A stretch of DNA of 37,209 bases from NCBI GenBank assembly GCA_023417775.1, contig JAEZEJ010000064.1, positions 1 to 37,209 of the forward strand. The letters are read 5' to 3'. The translations under genes and the position numbers were made by a program. This DNA comes from Actinomycetes bacterium (lineage in GTDB: Bacteria > Actinomycetota > Actinomycetes > Propionibacteriales > Nocardioidaceae). Shown piece after piece: positions 8,669 to 16,036 of the stretch (position 1 is its first letter; each line of letters starts with the position of its first letter). Under the pieces are notes generated by a model. The model did no database searches. It was given only the letters and a program-made list of their open reading frames with translations, and was not told where the DNA came from.

Positions 8669-10608
8669 GCTTGGCGGGTCGCCCACACGAGACGTCGGGG
8701 CGCGAAGGCGTCGCCGAGCACGTGGACATCGGGGTGGTGTCCGTCGAGTGCGTCGGCGAGGTCGACGCGGGGGACCGCGCCGCAGGACAGCACCACCGTC
8801 GCGAAGGTGCCGAGTGTTCGCTCGCGCCCGGAGTAGACGTGTCTGCCGGTCACGCGCAGTCCGTCCGGCGCGGCGTCCACCGCTGCGGCGGAGCTGTCGG
8901 TGACGAGCCGGACACCGCCTTCGTCGAGACGCGCGAGAGCGCTGCCGAGCGAGTAGCGGCTGAGCAGCGGGGCCGGGCCGGACGTCGAGACCAGCAGGGT
9001 GACGTCGTGGCCGAGCACATTCGCGAGGTGGTCGGCCACGGCGAGCGGCGGCAGGTGATCGTCCTCGGCGACCACGAGCACCGGTCCGTCGGGGAGTGCC
9101 GCGCTGCCGTCGAGCACCGCGGTCGACGGCACGACGCCGGGAAGGTCGCCGCCTGGTAGGGACGGTCGTCGTGGTGTCGCGCCCGTCGCGATCACCACGG
9201 TGTCGGCCCCGTAGGCGAGCACCCCCTCGGCATCGGCGGTGTGCTCGGTGCGTAGGCGGACGCCGCGCCGTCTCGCCTCGTCGGCGTGCCACCGCAGATA
9301 GCGACGGTAGTCCTCGTGGCCGGGGGCGTGTGCCGCGACGGTGAGCTGTCCGCCGAGGGCGGGACGCCTCTCCCACAGCTCCACGTCATGTCCCCGAGCG
9401 GCCGTGCGGGCCGCCACCTCGAGGCCCGCCGGCCCACCGCCGATGACGAGGATCCGCCGGGGATCGGCGGTCATCACGGGGGCGGGATGATGCTCGCGGG
9501 CGGCCACCGGGTTGACGGCGCACGAGAACGGAAGGTTCTCCACCACTCGCCGGTTGATGCACTCATTGCCGGCCACGCACGGCCGGATCTCGTCGGCTCT
9601 TCCGTCACGTGCCTTGGCGAGCAGCTCGGGGTCGGCCAGGATCGCCCGTGCCATCCCGACCAGGTCGGCGTGCCCGTCGGCCAGGATCTGCTCGGCGACC
9701 TCGGGACTGTTGACGCGCCCGGTGTAGATGATCGGCACCTGTGTCGCCGCCCGCAGCGGACCGGTGAAGGGCGCCCCGGGAGCGGGCGGATGTTGTTGGG
9801 CCTGGATGTAGCTCGGGTTGCCCCAGGGCGTCCCCCACGTGACGCTCACGTAGTCGATCGCGGTCAGCCGCTCGAGCTCGCCGACGAGATGCGCGCCGTC
9901 CTCGGCCCCGTAGCCTCCCGGCTCGTCCTCGCGCAGCGTGAAGCGGATGCCGACGAGCGGCTCGGGGCCGATCGCGGCCCGGATGGCCTCGATGACACGC
10001 CGAGGGAACTCCAGACGTCCCGCGACGGATCCGCCGAACTCGTCCGTCCGCCGGTTCGTGAGAGGCGAGACGAACCACTCGAGCATGTCGTCATGGTTCA
10101 GGTGCAGCTCGACACCGTCCGCGCCGGCCGCGACCGCTCGTGCCGCGCTGAAGGCGTACTCCTCGACGAAATAGCCGATATCCGTGTGCGTCATCGGATG
10201 AGCCACGAGGTGCGTCGTCGGGCCGCTGAGTCCGGCGGAGGGACCGTGGGGCATCCCGCCTTGCAGGATCATCTGGACTGTGAGGATCGTGCCGTCCGCA
10301 TGGACCGTCTCGGCGAGCTCCCCGACGCGGTCCATGAAGAACGGCGCCCGGAAGTGGCCGGGTGTCTGTGCTCCGATCCCGCTCGGCTCGAAGCCGGGAG
10401 GGACCCGATTGCGCACGTGAGCCGACACGCCGTCGATCCAGGCGGCGTCGGTCCGGGCCTTCCAGTACGCGATGTGGCCACGTGCCTCCTCGTCGGTACC
10501 CCAGAGCGAGCTGACGACGTGGGCGTGCGGTGTGAGCACGACTCGGTTCTTCAGGCTCGACCGGCCGACCGTCAGAGGGCTGAACAGCCGATCGAAGCCC
10601 TCGGTCAC
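8644..10608 (-). CDS. NADH:flavin oxidoreductase (OYE/FadH/TMADH-like, FMN, FAD, Fe-S)
   Basis: The 654-residue protein has the long three-part layout of 2,4-dienoyl-CoA reductase and trimethylamine dehydrogenase: an N-terminal old-yellow-enzyme barrel (about 1-350), an Fe-S loop, then an FAD/NAD-binding half with VIGGGPAGLE (about residue 390). The cluster loop reads C-x5-C-x12-C; compared with the C-x2-C-x2-C-x12-C of trimethylamine dehydrogenase, the second cysteine is Gly. Such three-cysteine forms exist in demethylase-like relatives, so a cluster may still bind. It is the last gene of a tight leftward operon: its GTG overlaps the TGA of the SnoaL-like gene. Within this locus it could reduce an enoyl-CoA or an unsaturated ring; demethylation is an alternative. 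Confidence 0.85.
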   Translation of the reverse strand: MTEGFDRLFSPLTVGRSSLKNRVVLTPHAHVVSSLWGTDEEARGHIAYWKARTDAAWIDGVSAHVRNRVPPGFEPSGIGAQTPGHFRAPFFMDRVGELAETVHADGTILTVQMILQGGMPHGPSAGLSGPTTHLVAHPMTHTDIGYFVEEYAFSAARAVAAGADGVELHLNHDDMLEWFVSPLTNRRTDEFGGSVAGRLEFPRRVIEAIRAAIGPEPLVGIRFTLREDEPGGYGAEDGAHLVGELERLTAIDYVSVTWGTPWGNPSYIQAQQHPPAPGAPFTGPLRAATQVPIIYTGRVNSPEVAEQILADGHADLVGMARAILADPELLAKARDGRADEIRPCVAGNECINRRVVENLPFSCAVNPVAAREHHPAPVMTADPRRILVIGGGPAGLEVAARTAARGHDVELWERRPALGGQLTVAAHAPGHEDYRRYLRWHADEARRRGVRLRTEHTADAEGVLAYGADTVVIATGATPRRPSLPGGDLPGVVPSTAVLDGSAALPDGPVLVVAEDDHLPPLAVADHLANVLGHDVTLLVSTSGPAPLLSRYSLGSALARLDEGGVRLVTDSSAAAVDAAPDGLRVTGRHVYSGRERTLGTFATVVLSCGAVPRVDLADALDGHHPDVHVLGDAFAPRRLVWATRQAYDLALTL

Positions 10609-11045
10609 GAGGCCCAGCCCTCGTCGAGGTCGGTGAAGACCGCCGGGGTGATCGTCTTGGCGAGCAGCAGGGGAGTGTCGCCGGAGGTGTCGACCAGATC
10701 GTCGTAGCGTCCCCAGCCGAGGGCCGAGCGGTCCGGCTCGCGGCTCGTGTAGAGGAAGTAGGCGCTGAGGCCGACCGTCGAGGTGGTCTCGGTGGCATGT
10801 GTCGCGATATTCGTGACGAAGTGACGGCGGTCGGCATCAGCGACCCTGCTGGCGTAGAAGGCGGCGATCTCCTCGCGCCCGCGCAGGGTGCCGCTGGGGA
10901 TGGTCAGGGTGCCATCGGGAGCGAACAGCGCCGCGATCCGGTCCGGGTCACCCGCGTCGACGGTCACGGCATAGGACGCGGCCATCGACCGGGCGAGATC
11001 GTGGCGCTCGAGCCGGTCGAGCCGGGCGTGCAGGTCATCGGTCAT
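10605..11045 (-). CDS. SnoaL-like/NTF2-fold protein
   Basis: The 146-residue protein has the SnoaL_4/NTF2-like pattern: an N-terminal helix, a middle AGDPDRIAALFAPDGTL segment, and a GREEIAAFY helix. Members of this fold include small isomerases, dehydratases and beta subunits of ring-hydroxylating oxygenases. It is coupled at both ends by ATGA/GTGA overlaps with the ferredoxin reductase upstream and the flavoprotein downstream. I infer an isomerase or dehydratase step in the same pathway, but no catalytic residue can be assigned confidently. There is no large oxygenase subunit nearby, which argues against a dioxygenase beta subunit. Confidence 0.7.
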   Translation of the reverse strand: MTDDLHARLDRLERHDLARSMAASYAVTVDAGDPDRIAALFAPDGTLTIPSGTLRGREEIAAFYASRVADADRRHFVTNIATHATETTSTVGLSAYFLYTSREPDRSALGWGRYDDLVDTSGDTPLLLAKTITPAVFTDLDEGWAS

Positions 11046-12262
11046 CGTCGTGCCTTCCGTTCCCAGGGTGCGGTCTGCAACAGCTCGTCGGCGGTGATGG
11101 TGGCCATGAGTGCGGCCCGGCAGCGGTTGACCGCGGCAGGCATGTTCCAGCCGACGACCCCGGTGACCTCCTGCTCGCGGACCGCGAGGCGCAGCCAGCG
11201 CCCCGTCTCGGGGTCCTCGACCGCCGGGAGCAGCCGGCTGTCCGCGTCGAGATGTCCGAGGATCTGGAGTTTGACGTCGTACTGGTCGCTCCAGACATAG
11301 GGCAACTCCGTGAGGCTCGTCGTCGCCTCGCCCCGACGACGGGCGAGGATGTTCCGTGCGGCCACGGCTGCGGTGTCGCCCGCATTGGTCCAGTGCTCGA
11401 GGCGCTGATGGCCACCGGAGTCGCGTTCGACGCGTGCGACGTCGCCGATCGCGTAGACGTGCTCATCGATCGTGCGGCAGCTGCCATCGGTCTCGACCCC
11501 GTCGTGCCCGGCGAGGCCGCTCTCCTCGAGCCAGTCGGTCACCGGGACGGCGCCGATCGCCACCACCAGGGCGTCGACGACGTGCTCCGTCCCGTCGGTG
11601 AGCCTGAGGGTCGCAGCCCCGTCCGCCTCCGTGGTCGCGGAGTCGATGCCGGTGCCGAGGTGGAACCGCACCCCGTGGTCGCGGTGGAGCGCGATGACGG
11701 GATCGCTGAGGTCCTGGCCGCCGAGCCGGGCGAGGGCGCGTGGCGCCGTGTCGATGACGATGACATCGCCGCCCAGCGCGCGGGTCGACGCGGCGATCTC
11801 CAGGCCCAGGACGCCCGCGCCGACGATGCCGACGCGCGCACCGCCGCGCACCGCCTCGCGCAGTGCCAGCGCATCGTCCCACGTGCGCAGGTAGTAGGGG
11901 CGGGCTTCGTCGAGTGCGGGCAATCGGCGGGGACTGGAGCCGGTGGCGATCACCAGGTCGTCGTAGTCGAGGGTCTCGCCGGTGTCGAGCTCGATGCGTC
12001 GCGCGACCCGGTCGAGCCCGACGGCGCGACGGCCGGTCACGACCCGGACGCCGAGTGTCTCCAGGGCCTCGTCGGTCGTCAGATCCGGTCGTTTCGCGTC
12101 CTCGTCGAGCAGCACGCTCTTGGACAGGGGTGGTCGGTCGTAGACGAGCCCGGTCTCCGCGGAGACGATGGTGATGGGGTCCTCGTCGCCGGCTCGTCGG
12201 AGCCGTTCAGCGAGACGGATCGAGGCGATCCCGCCTCCGACGATCACGGTTTCGGCGCTCAC
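11042..12262 (-). CDS. NAD(P)H ferredoxin reductase (FAD-dependent, P450/Rieske type)
   Basis: The 406-residue protein matches putidaredoxin-reductase-like enzymes in length and motifs: VIVGGGIAS for FAD at the N-terminus, the family hallmark YDRPPLSK near residue 41, an NAD-binding GAGVLGLE near residue 150, and YAIGDVA near residue 270, followed by a reductase C-terminal domain. It would pass electrons from NAD(P)H to a small ferredoxin. The only ferredoxin in the window is the P450 partner at 17241, so the two divergent operons probably supply one electron chain. The start is GTG at 12262 with a strong ggaggg site upstream. It is the first gene of a three-gene leftward operon. Confidence 0.9.
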   Translation of the reverse strand: MSAETVIVGGGIASIRLAERLRRAGDEDPITIVSAETGLVYDRPPLSKSVLLDEDAKRPDLTTDEALETLGVRVVTGRRAVGLDRVARRIELDTGETLDYDDLVIATGSSPRRLPALDEARPYYLRTWDDALALREAVRGGARVGIVGAGVLGLEIAASTRALGGDVIVIDTAPRALARLGGQDLSDPVIALHRDHGVRFHLGTGIDSATTEADGAATLRLTDGTEHVVDALVVAIGAVPVTDWLEESGLAGHDGVETDGSCRTIDEHVYAIGDVARVERDSGGHQRLEHWTNAGDTAAVAARNILARRRGEATTSLTELPYVWSDQYDVKLQILGHLDADSRLLPAVEDPETGRWLRLAVREQEVTGVVGWNMPAAVNRCRAALMATITADELLQTAPWERKARR

Positions 12263-12294
12263 GGCATCCCTCCTGGTCGGGTGTGTCCAGCATC

Positions 12295-12324
12295 ACTCTA
12301 GATGCTACATTTCATTATCAGCAA
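12295..12324 (-). promoter_or_regulatory. Promoter of the leftward ferredoxin reductase operon
   Basis: On the minus strand, TTGCTG (12324-12319) and TAGAGT (12300-12295) are separated by 18 bases. The -35 box lies inside the shared motif described at 12311-12326. The start codon is 32 bases beyond the -10 box, leaving room for the visible ribosome site. Confidence 0.5.
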
Positions 12325-12326
12325 TA
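12311..12326. promoter_or_regulatory. Candidate operator shared with the 33.76-kb promoter
   Basis: TTCATTATCAGCAATA matches the reverse complement of 33760-33775 at 13 of 16 bases. At this site the motif covers the -35 box of the leftward operon and is only a partial palindrome; the other copy is a nearly perfect one. Both lie in divergent promoter regions of genes of the same catabolic type, so a common regulator is a reasonable inference. No regulator gene is present in the window. Confidence 0.45.
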
Positions 12327-12360
12327 CCCCGTGGGGTCGGCTTCCCTGTCGGGCGACGGG

Positions 12361-12409
12361 CCTGTCGGAGGATGCGCATCGCCATCGGCGAGGGCTCTCC
12401 GATGACAGG
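12361..12409. repeat. Imperfect inverted repeat in the divergent control region
   Basis: CCTGTCGGAG (12361-12370) pairs with CTCCGATGACAGG (12397-12409) if three bases (TGA) bulge out. The perfect palindrome GATGCGCATC (12371-12380) lies just inside. It sits between the two divergent promoters; function is unknown. Confidence 0.35.
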
Positions 12410-12414
12410 GTTTG

Positions 12415-12425
12415 AGGAAATTCCT
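12415..12425. promoter_or_regulatory. Small palindrome AGGAAATTCCT
   Basis: This 11-base perfect palindrome around a central A lies about 12 bases upstream of the proposed -35 box of the TRAP operon, where an activator could bind. It is short enough to occur by chance, but it stands out in GC-rich DNA. Confidence 0.25.
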
Positions 12426-12436
12426 TCGCAGGGAAC

Positions 12437-12471
12437 TTGACTGTCGAGGAATCTAGGCGAATGATATTCAT
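12437..12471 (+). promoter_or_regulatory. Promoter of the TRAP-P450 operon, with palindrome over the -10
   Basis: TTGACT (12437-12442), a 17-base spacer and AATGAT (12460-12465, four of six matches to the consensus) form the best promoter upstream of dctP. The palindrome ATGATATTCAT (12461-12471) covers the -10 box and would suit a repressor. The transcript would begin near 12472. Confidence 0.45.
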
Positions 12472-12475
12472 ATCT

Positions 12476-12491
12476 TGTGATCGAGGTCACG
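12476..12491. promoter_or_regulatory. Crp/GlxR-type binding site
   Basis: TGTGATCGAGGTCACG matches the Crp/GlxR consensus TGTGA-N6-TCACA at nine of ten defined bases. It lies just downstream of the proposed transcription start and 47 bases before the dctP start codon. At that place a bound regulator would repress the proposed promoter; if the true promoter lies further downstream, it could activate instead. Confidence 0.55.
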
Positions 12492-12537
12492 AGAGGCAGG
12501 TCACGGCACCGAGATGCCGACAACTAACGGAGACGAC

Positions 12538-13827
12538 ATGATCGCTATGCGAACCAACCGAAGGTCCACGCGCCTTCTCGCGATGCTGGCTGTGGCCGGC
12601 GTCGTCACTCTCAGCGCCTGTGCTGAGCAAGGGGGAAGTGGCGGCTCGGCCGGAGGCGAGGGACTCGATCCGGGGGCGTCGAAGGAGGACTACATCGCCG
12701 CCTTCGAGAGCGTGGACGAGATCACGATCCGCACGCAGTCGCCCGCCCCCAAGGGGTCGGCGACCGGTAAGAACATCGAGGACTATCTCGCGAGCATCGA
12801 GGAATGGTCGGACGGCAAGATCACCTTCGACATCGCCTACGCTAATGCCGTCGCCGATCCGGCGGAGATCGACGATGCCCTGAACGACGGTCGCCTGGAT
12901 CTCGGCCAGGTGCTGCCGATCTACGAGCCCTCGGAGTACCCCGCCACCGTCGCGTTGATCGAGACCGGCTTCATCTCCCATCAGAGCCCGGTCGTCGGTG
13001 CGCTGCAGTCGAATGCCTGGCCCAATGAGGTCGCCTTCGACACGCCGGAGATCATGCAGGAGTGGGACGATCACGGTCTCGTGCCGCTCGTGCCGATCTA
13101 CAACTCGGGATCGAACGGGCTCTTCTGCAGTCAGGAACGCAACTCGCTCTCGGCCATCTCGGGACAGGCCATCGGCTCGGGCGGCTCCGCGCAGAGCAAG
13201 CAGATCGAGTCGCTCGGCGGATCGCCGGCATCGATCGCGTACACCGAGCTCTACGAGAGCCTCGAGCGGGGCATCGTCGGGTGCACCGTGTCGAGCCCGA
13301 CCGTCGCCGTCCTGGGCGGCTATCTGTCCGAGGCGCCGAATGTCGTGATCGACGACCAGGCGGGCTTCGCGCTGGCCCCCGGCGGCATGGCCTTCAGCAA
13401 GGCGACCTGGGAGACCCTCCCGCTCGTCGCTCAGCAGCTGTTCTGGGATCGCCTGGATGTCTTCATCGGCGGCAACATCTCGAGCAAGATCTGGCCGAAC
13501 ACCGTGGAGGCCGCGGCGACCGTCACCGAGTCCGGTGGCGGCTTCACGACCTTCGACGACGAGGCGCGCGCGGCGATGCAGGAGGCCAACGAGGGCCTGC
13601 TCGACAGCGTCCGCCAGGCGTCCGCCCTCGATGACGCCGACGCCTTCGTCGACGGTGCTCAGGAGTCCGCCGACCGGTGGTTCGAGATCGTGACCGATGA
13701 GCTCGGCTACACCGACGAGGTCGGCTATGAGGAGTTCGACACCTGGTACAGCGAGGACGCCATCGACATCGATGCGTTCCTGCAGAAGCTTCTCGACGAC
13801 ACGTTCGCGGAGCACCGTCCATCATGA
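12538..13827 (+). CDS. TRAP transporter substrate-binding lipoprotein (DctP family)
   Basis: The product (429 residues) starts with a lipoprotein signal ending in the lipobox LSAC (Cys28), followed by a Gly/Ser-rich tether and a DctP-like binding domain. It should hold the substrate outside the membrane and hand it to DctQM. I chose the ATG at 12538 because ggaga lies five to ten bases upstream; an in-frame ATG at 12514 has no ribosome site and would put extra polar residues before the signal peptide. It heads an operon with dctQ and dctM. A long hairpin begins five bases after its stop. TRAP binding proteins mostly take organic acids, which fits the CoA-activating genes downstream. A paralogue lies at 26039. 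Confidence 0.88.
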   Translation: MIAMRTNRRSTRLLAMLAVAGVVTLSACAEQGGSGGSAGGEGLDPGASKEDYIAAFESVDEITIRTQSPAPKGSATGKNIEDYLASIEEWSDGKITFDIAYANAVADPAEIDDALNDGRLDLGQVLPIYEPSEYPATVALIETGFISHQSPVVGALQSNAWPNEVAFDTPEIMQEWDDHGLVPLVPIYNSGSNGLFCSQERNSLSAISGQAIGSGGSAQSKQIESLGGSPASIAYTELYESLERGIVGCTVSSPTVAVLGGYLSEAPNVVIDDQAGFALAPGGMAFSKATWETLPLVAQQLFWDRLDVFIGGNISSKIWPNTVEAAATVTESGGGFTTFDDEARAAMQEANEGLLDSVRQASALDDADAFVDGAQESADRWFEIVTDELGYTDEVGYEEFDTWYSEDAIDIDAFLQKLLDDTFAEHRPS

Positions 13828-13832
13828 TCGGC

Positions 13833-13867
13833 GTGGGTGGTCGCCGGTCTCGCCGGTGGCCACCCGC
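13833..13867 (+). terminator. dctP-dctQ intergenic hairpin (attenuator or RNA stabiliser)
   Basis: A 15-bp stem, 13833-13847 paired with 13853-13867, encloses a five-base loop; three pairs are G-T and the rest are Watson-Crick. It begins five bases after the dctP stop and ends before the ribosome site of dctQ. No U-tract follows, so I infer partial termination or mRNA protection that lets the binding protein be made in excess over the permease. Confidence 0.55.
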
Positions 13868-13890
13868 CCACGTCACCGAGGAGTAGGGTG

Positions 13891-14421
13891 ATGAGTCTGT
13901 CCGTCGATGCGCGTCCGCGTCGTCTCAACCTCGATCTGTTCATCGAGGTCCCCGCTGTCATCTTGACGTTCGCGATGATGGTGCACATCTCGCTGAACGC
14001 CGTCATGCGAGCCTTCTGGTCCTCGCCGCTGCCCAACACGCTGGAGATCACGCAGTACTGGTATCTGCCGGTCATCGCGTTCCTGGGCTTCATCGCGGCG
14101 CAGCGTCGCGGCCAGCACGTGAGCGCCGATCTGATCTACGAGATGCTGCCGCTCGTCACCAAGCGCTGGGTGCAGGCCGTGTCCTTCGTCCTCGTCGGCA
14201 CCGTCTGTGCGGGCTTCGCCTGGTTCGGCCTCCAGGAGGCCCTGCACTCCTTCGACATCCGGCGCACCGCCGGTGTCAGCGACCTGCCGGCGTGGCCTCC
14301 GTACTTCCTGGCCCCGATCGCCTTCGGCTCGCTGACCATCCAGTTCTATCTGGCCGCCGTCCGCGCCGTAGCCCGGCCCGAGCGTCCGGCCGGTACCGAG
14401 ACCGAGGAGGTGTCGGCATGA
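13891..14421 (+). CDS. TRAP transporter small permease (DctQ family)
   Basis: The 176-residue membrane protein has four predicted hydrophobic helices and the DctQ hallmark region around EITQYWYLPVIAFLGF, followed by the RRGQHVSAD segment that matches the conserved loop of the family. DctQ pairs with DctM in a sodium-driven importer. The ATG at 13891 has a gaggag site upstream; an upstream in-frame start at 13837 would run through the hairpin and is rejected. Its stop overlaps, as ATGA, the start of a 28-codon open frame that separates it from dctM. Confidence 0.88.
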   Translation: MSLSVDARPRRLNLDLFIEVPAVILTFAMMVHISLNAVMRAFWSSPLPNTLEITQYWYLPVIAFLGFIAAQRRGQHVSADLIYEMLPLVTKRWVQAVSFVLVGTVCAGFAWFGLQEALHSFDIRRTAGVSDLPAWPPYFLAPIAFGSLTIQFYLAAVRAVARPERPAGTETEEVSA

Positions 14422-14507
14422 GTGAGCGAAGCGAGCGAGTGATCGGTGTGGTCTCATGCCGGCGCCGTCCTACCGTGCTGTTCTTCCAGGAGGTGCCGGC
14501 ATGACTG
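14405..14507. repeat. 20-bp direct repeat flanking an 83-base insertion at the dctM start
   Basis: AGGAGGTGTCGGCATGAGTG (14405-14424) recurs at 14488-14507 with 18 of 20 bases identical. Each copy carries a ribosome site and an ATGA start/stop overlap. Just inside the first copy is the GAGCGAAGCGAGCGAG tract, a type of small repeat common in actinobacterial genomes. The simplest reading is that dctQ and dctM once overlapped directly and that a short element or duplication split them. Confidence 0.6.
14418..14504 (+). CDS. Possible 28-residue coupled mini-protein between dctQ and dctM
   Basis: An ATG at 14418 overlaps the dctQ stop as ATGA, and its frame ends in a TGA that overlaps the dctM ATG at 14501, again as ATGA. 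The peptide starts MSERSERVIG and is Arg-rich, with no family I recognise. A strong aggagg lies seven bases before the first ATG and an identical one seven bases before the dctM ATG. The segment looks like an 83-base insertion or duplication that kept translational coupling, so the peptide may be only a bridge for ribosomes. Confidence 0.35.
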   Translation: MSERSERVIGVVSCRRRPTVLFFQEVPA

Positions 14508-16006
14508 TTGACCTCGATCCGATCCAGAGCCCCGATGGCGGGGGCCCGACCATCACGCAGCCTCCGCCGCCGATGGTGTCCGGGCGGCGTTCGTGGATCG
14601 TCTTCGCCGTCACGATGACACTGCTCGCCGGGAGCACGATCGGCATGTTCCTGCCGCTGGTGCCCGAGGCGATCGGCGGCATGGCCATCGTCATGATGCT
14701 GTGCCTCATCTTCCTGCGCGTTCCCGTCGCCATGGCGCTGATGATCCCGGCGCTGCTGGGCATGTTCGCCCTGCGGGGCAGCGCCCTGGTGCAGAGCACC
14801 ATGACCACGCTGCCGTACGGCGAGGTCGCGAGCTGGTCGTTGAGCGTCGTGCCCATGTTCATCCTCATGGGCCTGCTGCTCTGGCGCGCCGGACTCACCG
14901 AGAGCATCTACGACGCGGCTCGGCTCTTCCTCGGCCGCCTGCCCGGAGGCCTGGCGGTCGGCACGAATCTCGCCGGCTCGGGTCTGGCGGCCGTGAGCGG
15001 CTCATCGGTCGGCACCACCTACGCGCTGTCGCGTATCGGCATCCCCGAGATGCTCAAGGCCGGCTACGACAAGCGCCTGGCCCTCGGGTCGGTCATCGTC
15101 GCGGGCCTGCCCGGCCAGCTCATCCCGCCCAGCATCATGCTGGTCATCTACGCCGGCATCGCCGAGGTACCGGTCGGGCCGCAGCTGCTCGCCGGCGTCG
15201 GCCCGGGCATCCTCGTCGCGATCATGTTCACGATCATGCTGATCGTCTTCGCCAGCCGGTGGGCGACCGATGAGTCGAAGGCCGCCCTGCCTCGTGATCC
15301 GAGCAAGTCCACGAATCGCTGGCGTGTGCTCGTGGGCATCTGGCCCGTGCCGGTCCTCGTGGCCGTCATCGTGTTCGGCATGTTCTCCGGCGTCTTCACG
15401 GCCACCGAGGCCGGGGCCGTGGCCGCGCTGCTCTCGCTCGTGGTGACGATCATCTGGCGACGCAATACCGGCCCGATGCGGGCCGTCGCCGATGCGGCCA
15501 CCGGCGCGGTGAGCAGCGTCGGAGCGATCTTCTTCATGCTGGTGGGCGTCGCCGCCCTGTCGCGCATGTTCACCCTGACCGGCATCAGCGACGGCTTCGC
15601 CGAGGTCGTGCAGTCCATGAACCTCAACCGGGTGACCTTCCTCCTGCTGATGATGGTGGTCTACATCGTCCTCGGCACCTTCATGGAGCCGCTGGCGATG
15701 ATGGTGCTCACCATCCCGATCCTGGTGCCGACGCTGGAAGCACTCGACATCTCGCTGCTCTGGTACGGCGTGTTCGCGGTCTTCATGGGTGAGATCGCGG
15801 TGGTCACGCCGCCGGTCGGCATCCTGGCGTTCATCATCCACTCGATCACGCGCGAGCCGGAGGTCAACCAGGGCCACAACATCACCCTGAACGATGTCTT
15901 CATCGCGACGATGTGGTTCCTGCCGATGGCGATCGTCGTCACCGTGATCCTCATCTTCTTCCCCGAGATCGCCACCTGGTTGCCAGGTGTGGCGGCCGGG
16001 GGCTAG
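14501..16006 (+). CDS. TRAP transporter large permease (DctM family)
   Basis: The 501-residue protein has a long hydrophobic profile with roughly a dozen membrane segments and the DctM features: the repeated GSSVGTTYALSRIGIPEM region near residue 167 and GLPGQLIPPSIMLVIYAG near residue 203. It is the main transport subunit, sodium-coupled in characterised members. An N-terminal extension of about 30 residues rich in Pro and Gly precedes the first helix. The start at 14501 has an aggagg site. It is followed after 30 bases by the P450 gene, so uptake and first oxidation are transcribed together. Confidence 0.93.
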   Translation: MTVDLDPIQSPDGGGPTITQPPPPMVSGRRSWIVFAVTMTLLAGSTIGMFLPLVPEAIGGMAIVMMLCLIFLRVPVAMALMIPALLGMFALRGSALVQSTMTTLPYGEVASWSLSVVPMFILMGLLLWRAGLTESIYDAARLFLGRLPGGLAVGTNLAGSGLAAVSGSSVGTTYALSRIGIPEMLKAGYDKRLALGSVIVAGLPGQLIPPSIMLVIYAGIAEVPVGPQLLAGVGPGILVAIMFTIMLIVFASRWATDESKAALPRDPSKSTNRWRVLVGIWPVPVLVAVIVFGMFSGVFTATEAGAVAALLSLVVTIIWRRNTGPMRAVADAATGAVSSVGAIFFMLVGVAALSRMFTLTGISDGFAEVVQSMNLNRVTFLLLMMVVYIVLGTFMEPLAMMVLTIPILVPTLEALDISLLWYGVFAVFMGEIAVVTPPVGILAFIIHSITREPEVNQGHNITLNDVFIATMWFLPMAIVVTVILIFFPEIATWLPGVAAGG

Positions 16007-16036
16007 ACGACCGACTCCTGAAGGAAGGGACTACCC

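Noticed and set aside
12300..12540. A small RNA or riboswitch in the divergent control region
   Set aside because: Only short inverted repeats and promoter-like elements are visible; nothing matches a riboswitch core I can recognise.
14418..14460. A CRISPR-like or tandem repeat in the GAGCGAAGCGAGCGAG tract
   Set aside because: It is a single short tract without regularly spaced copies.
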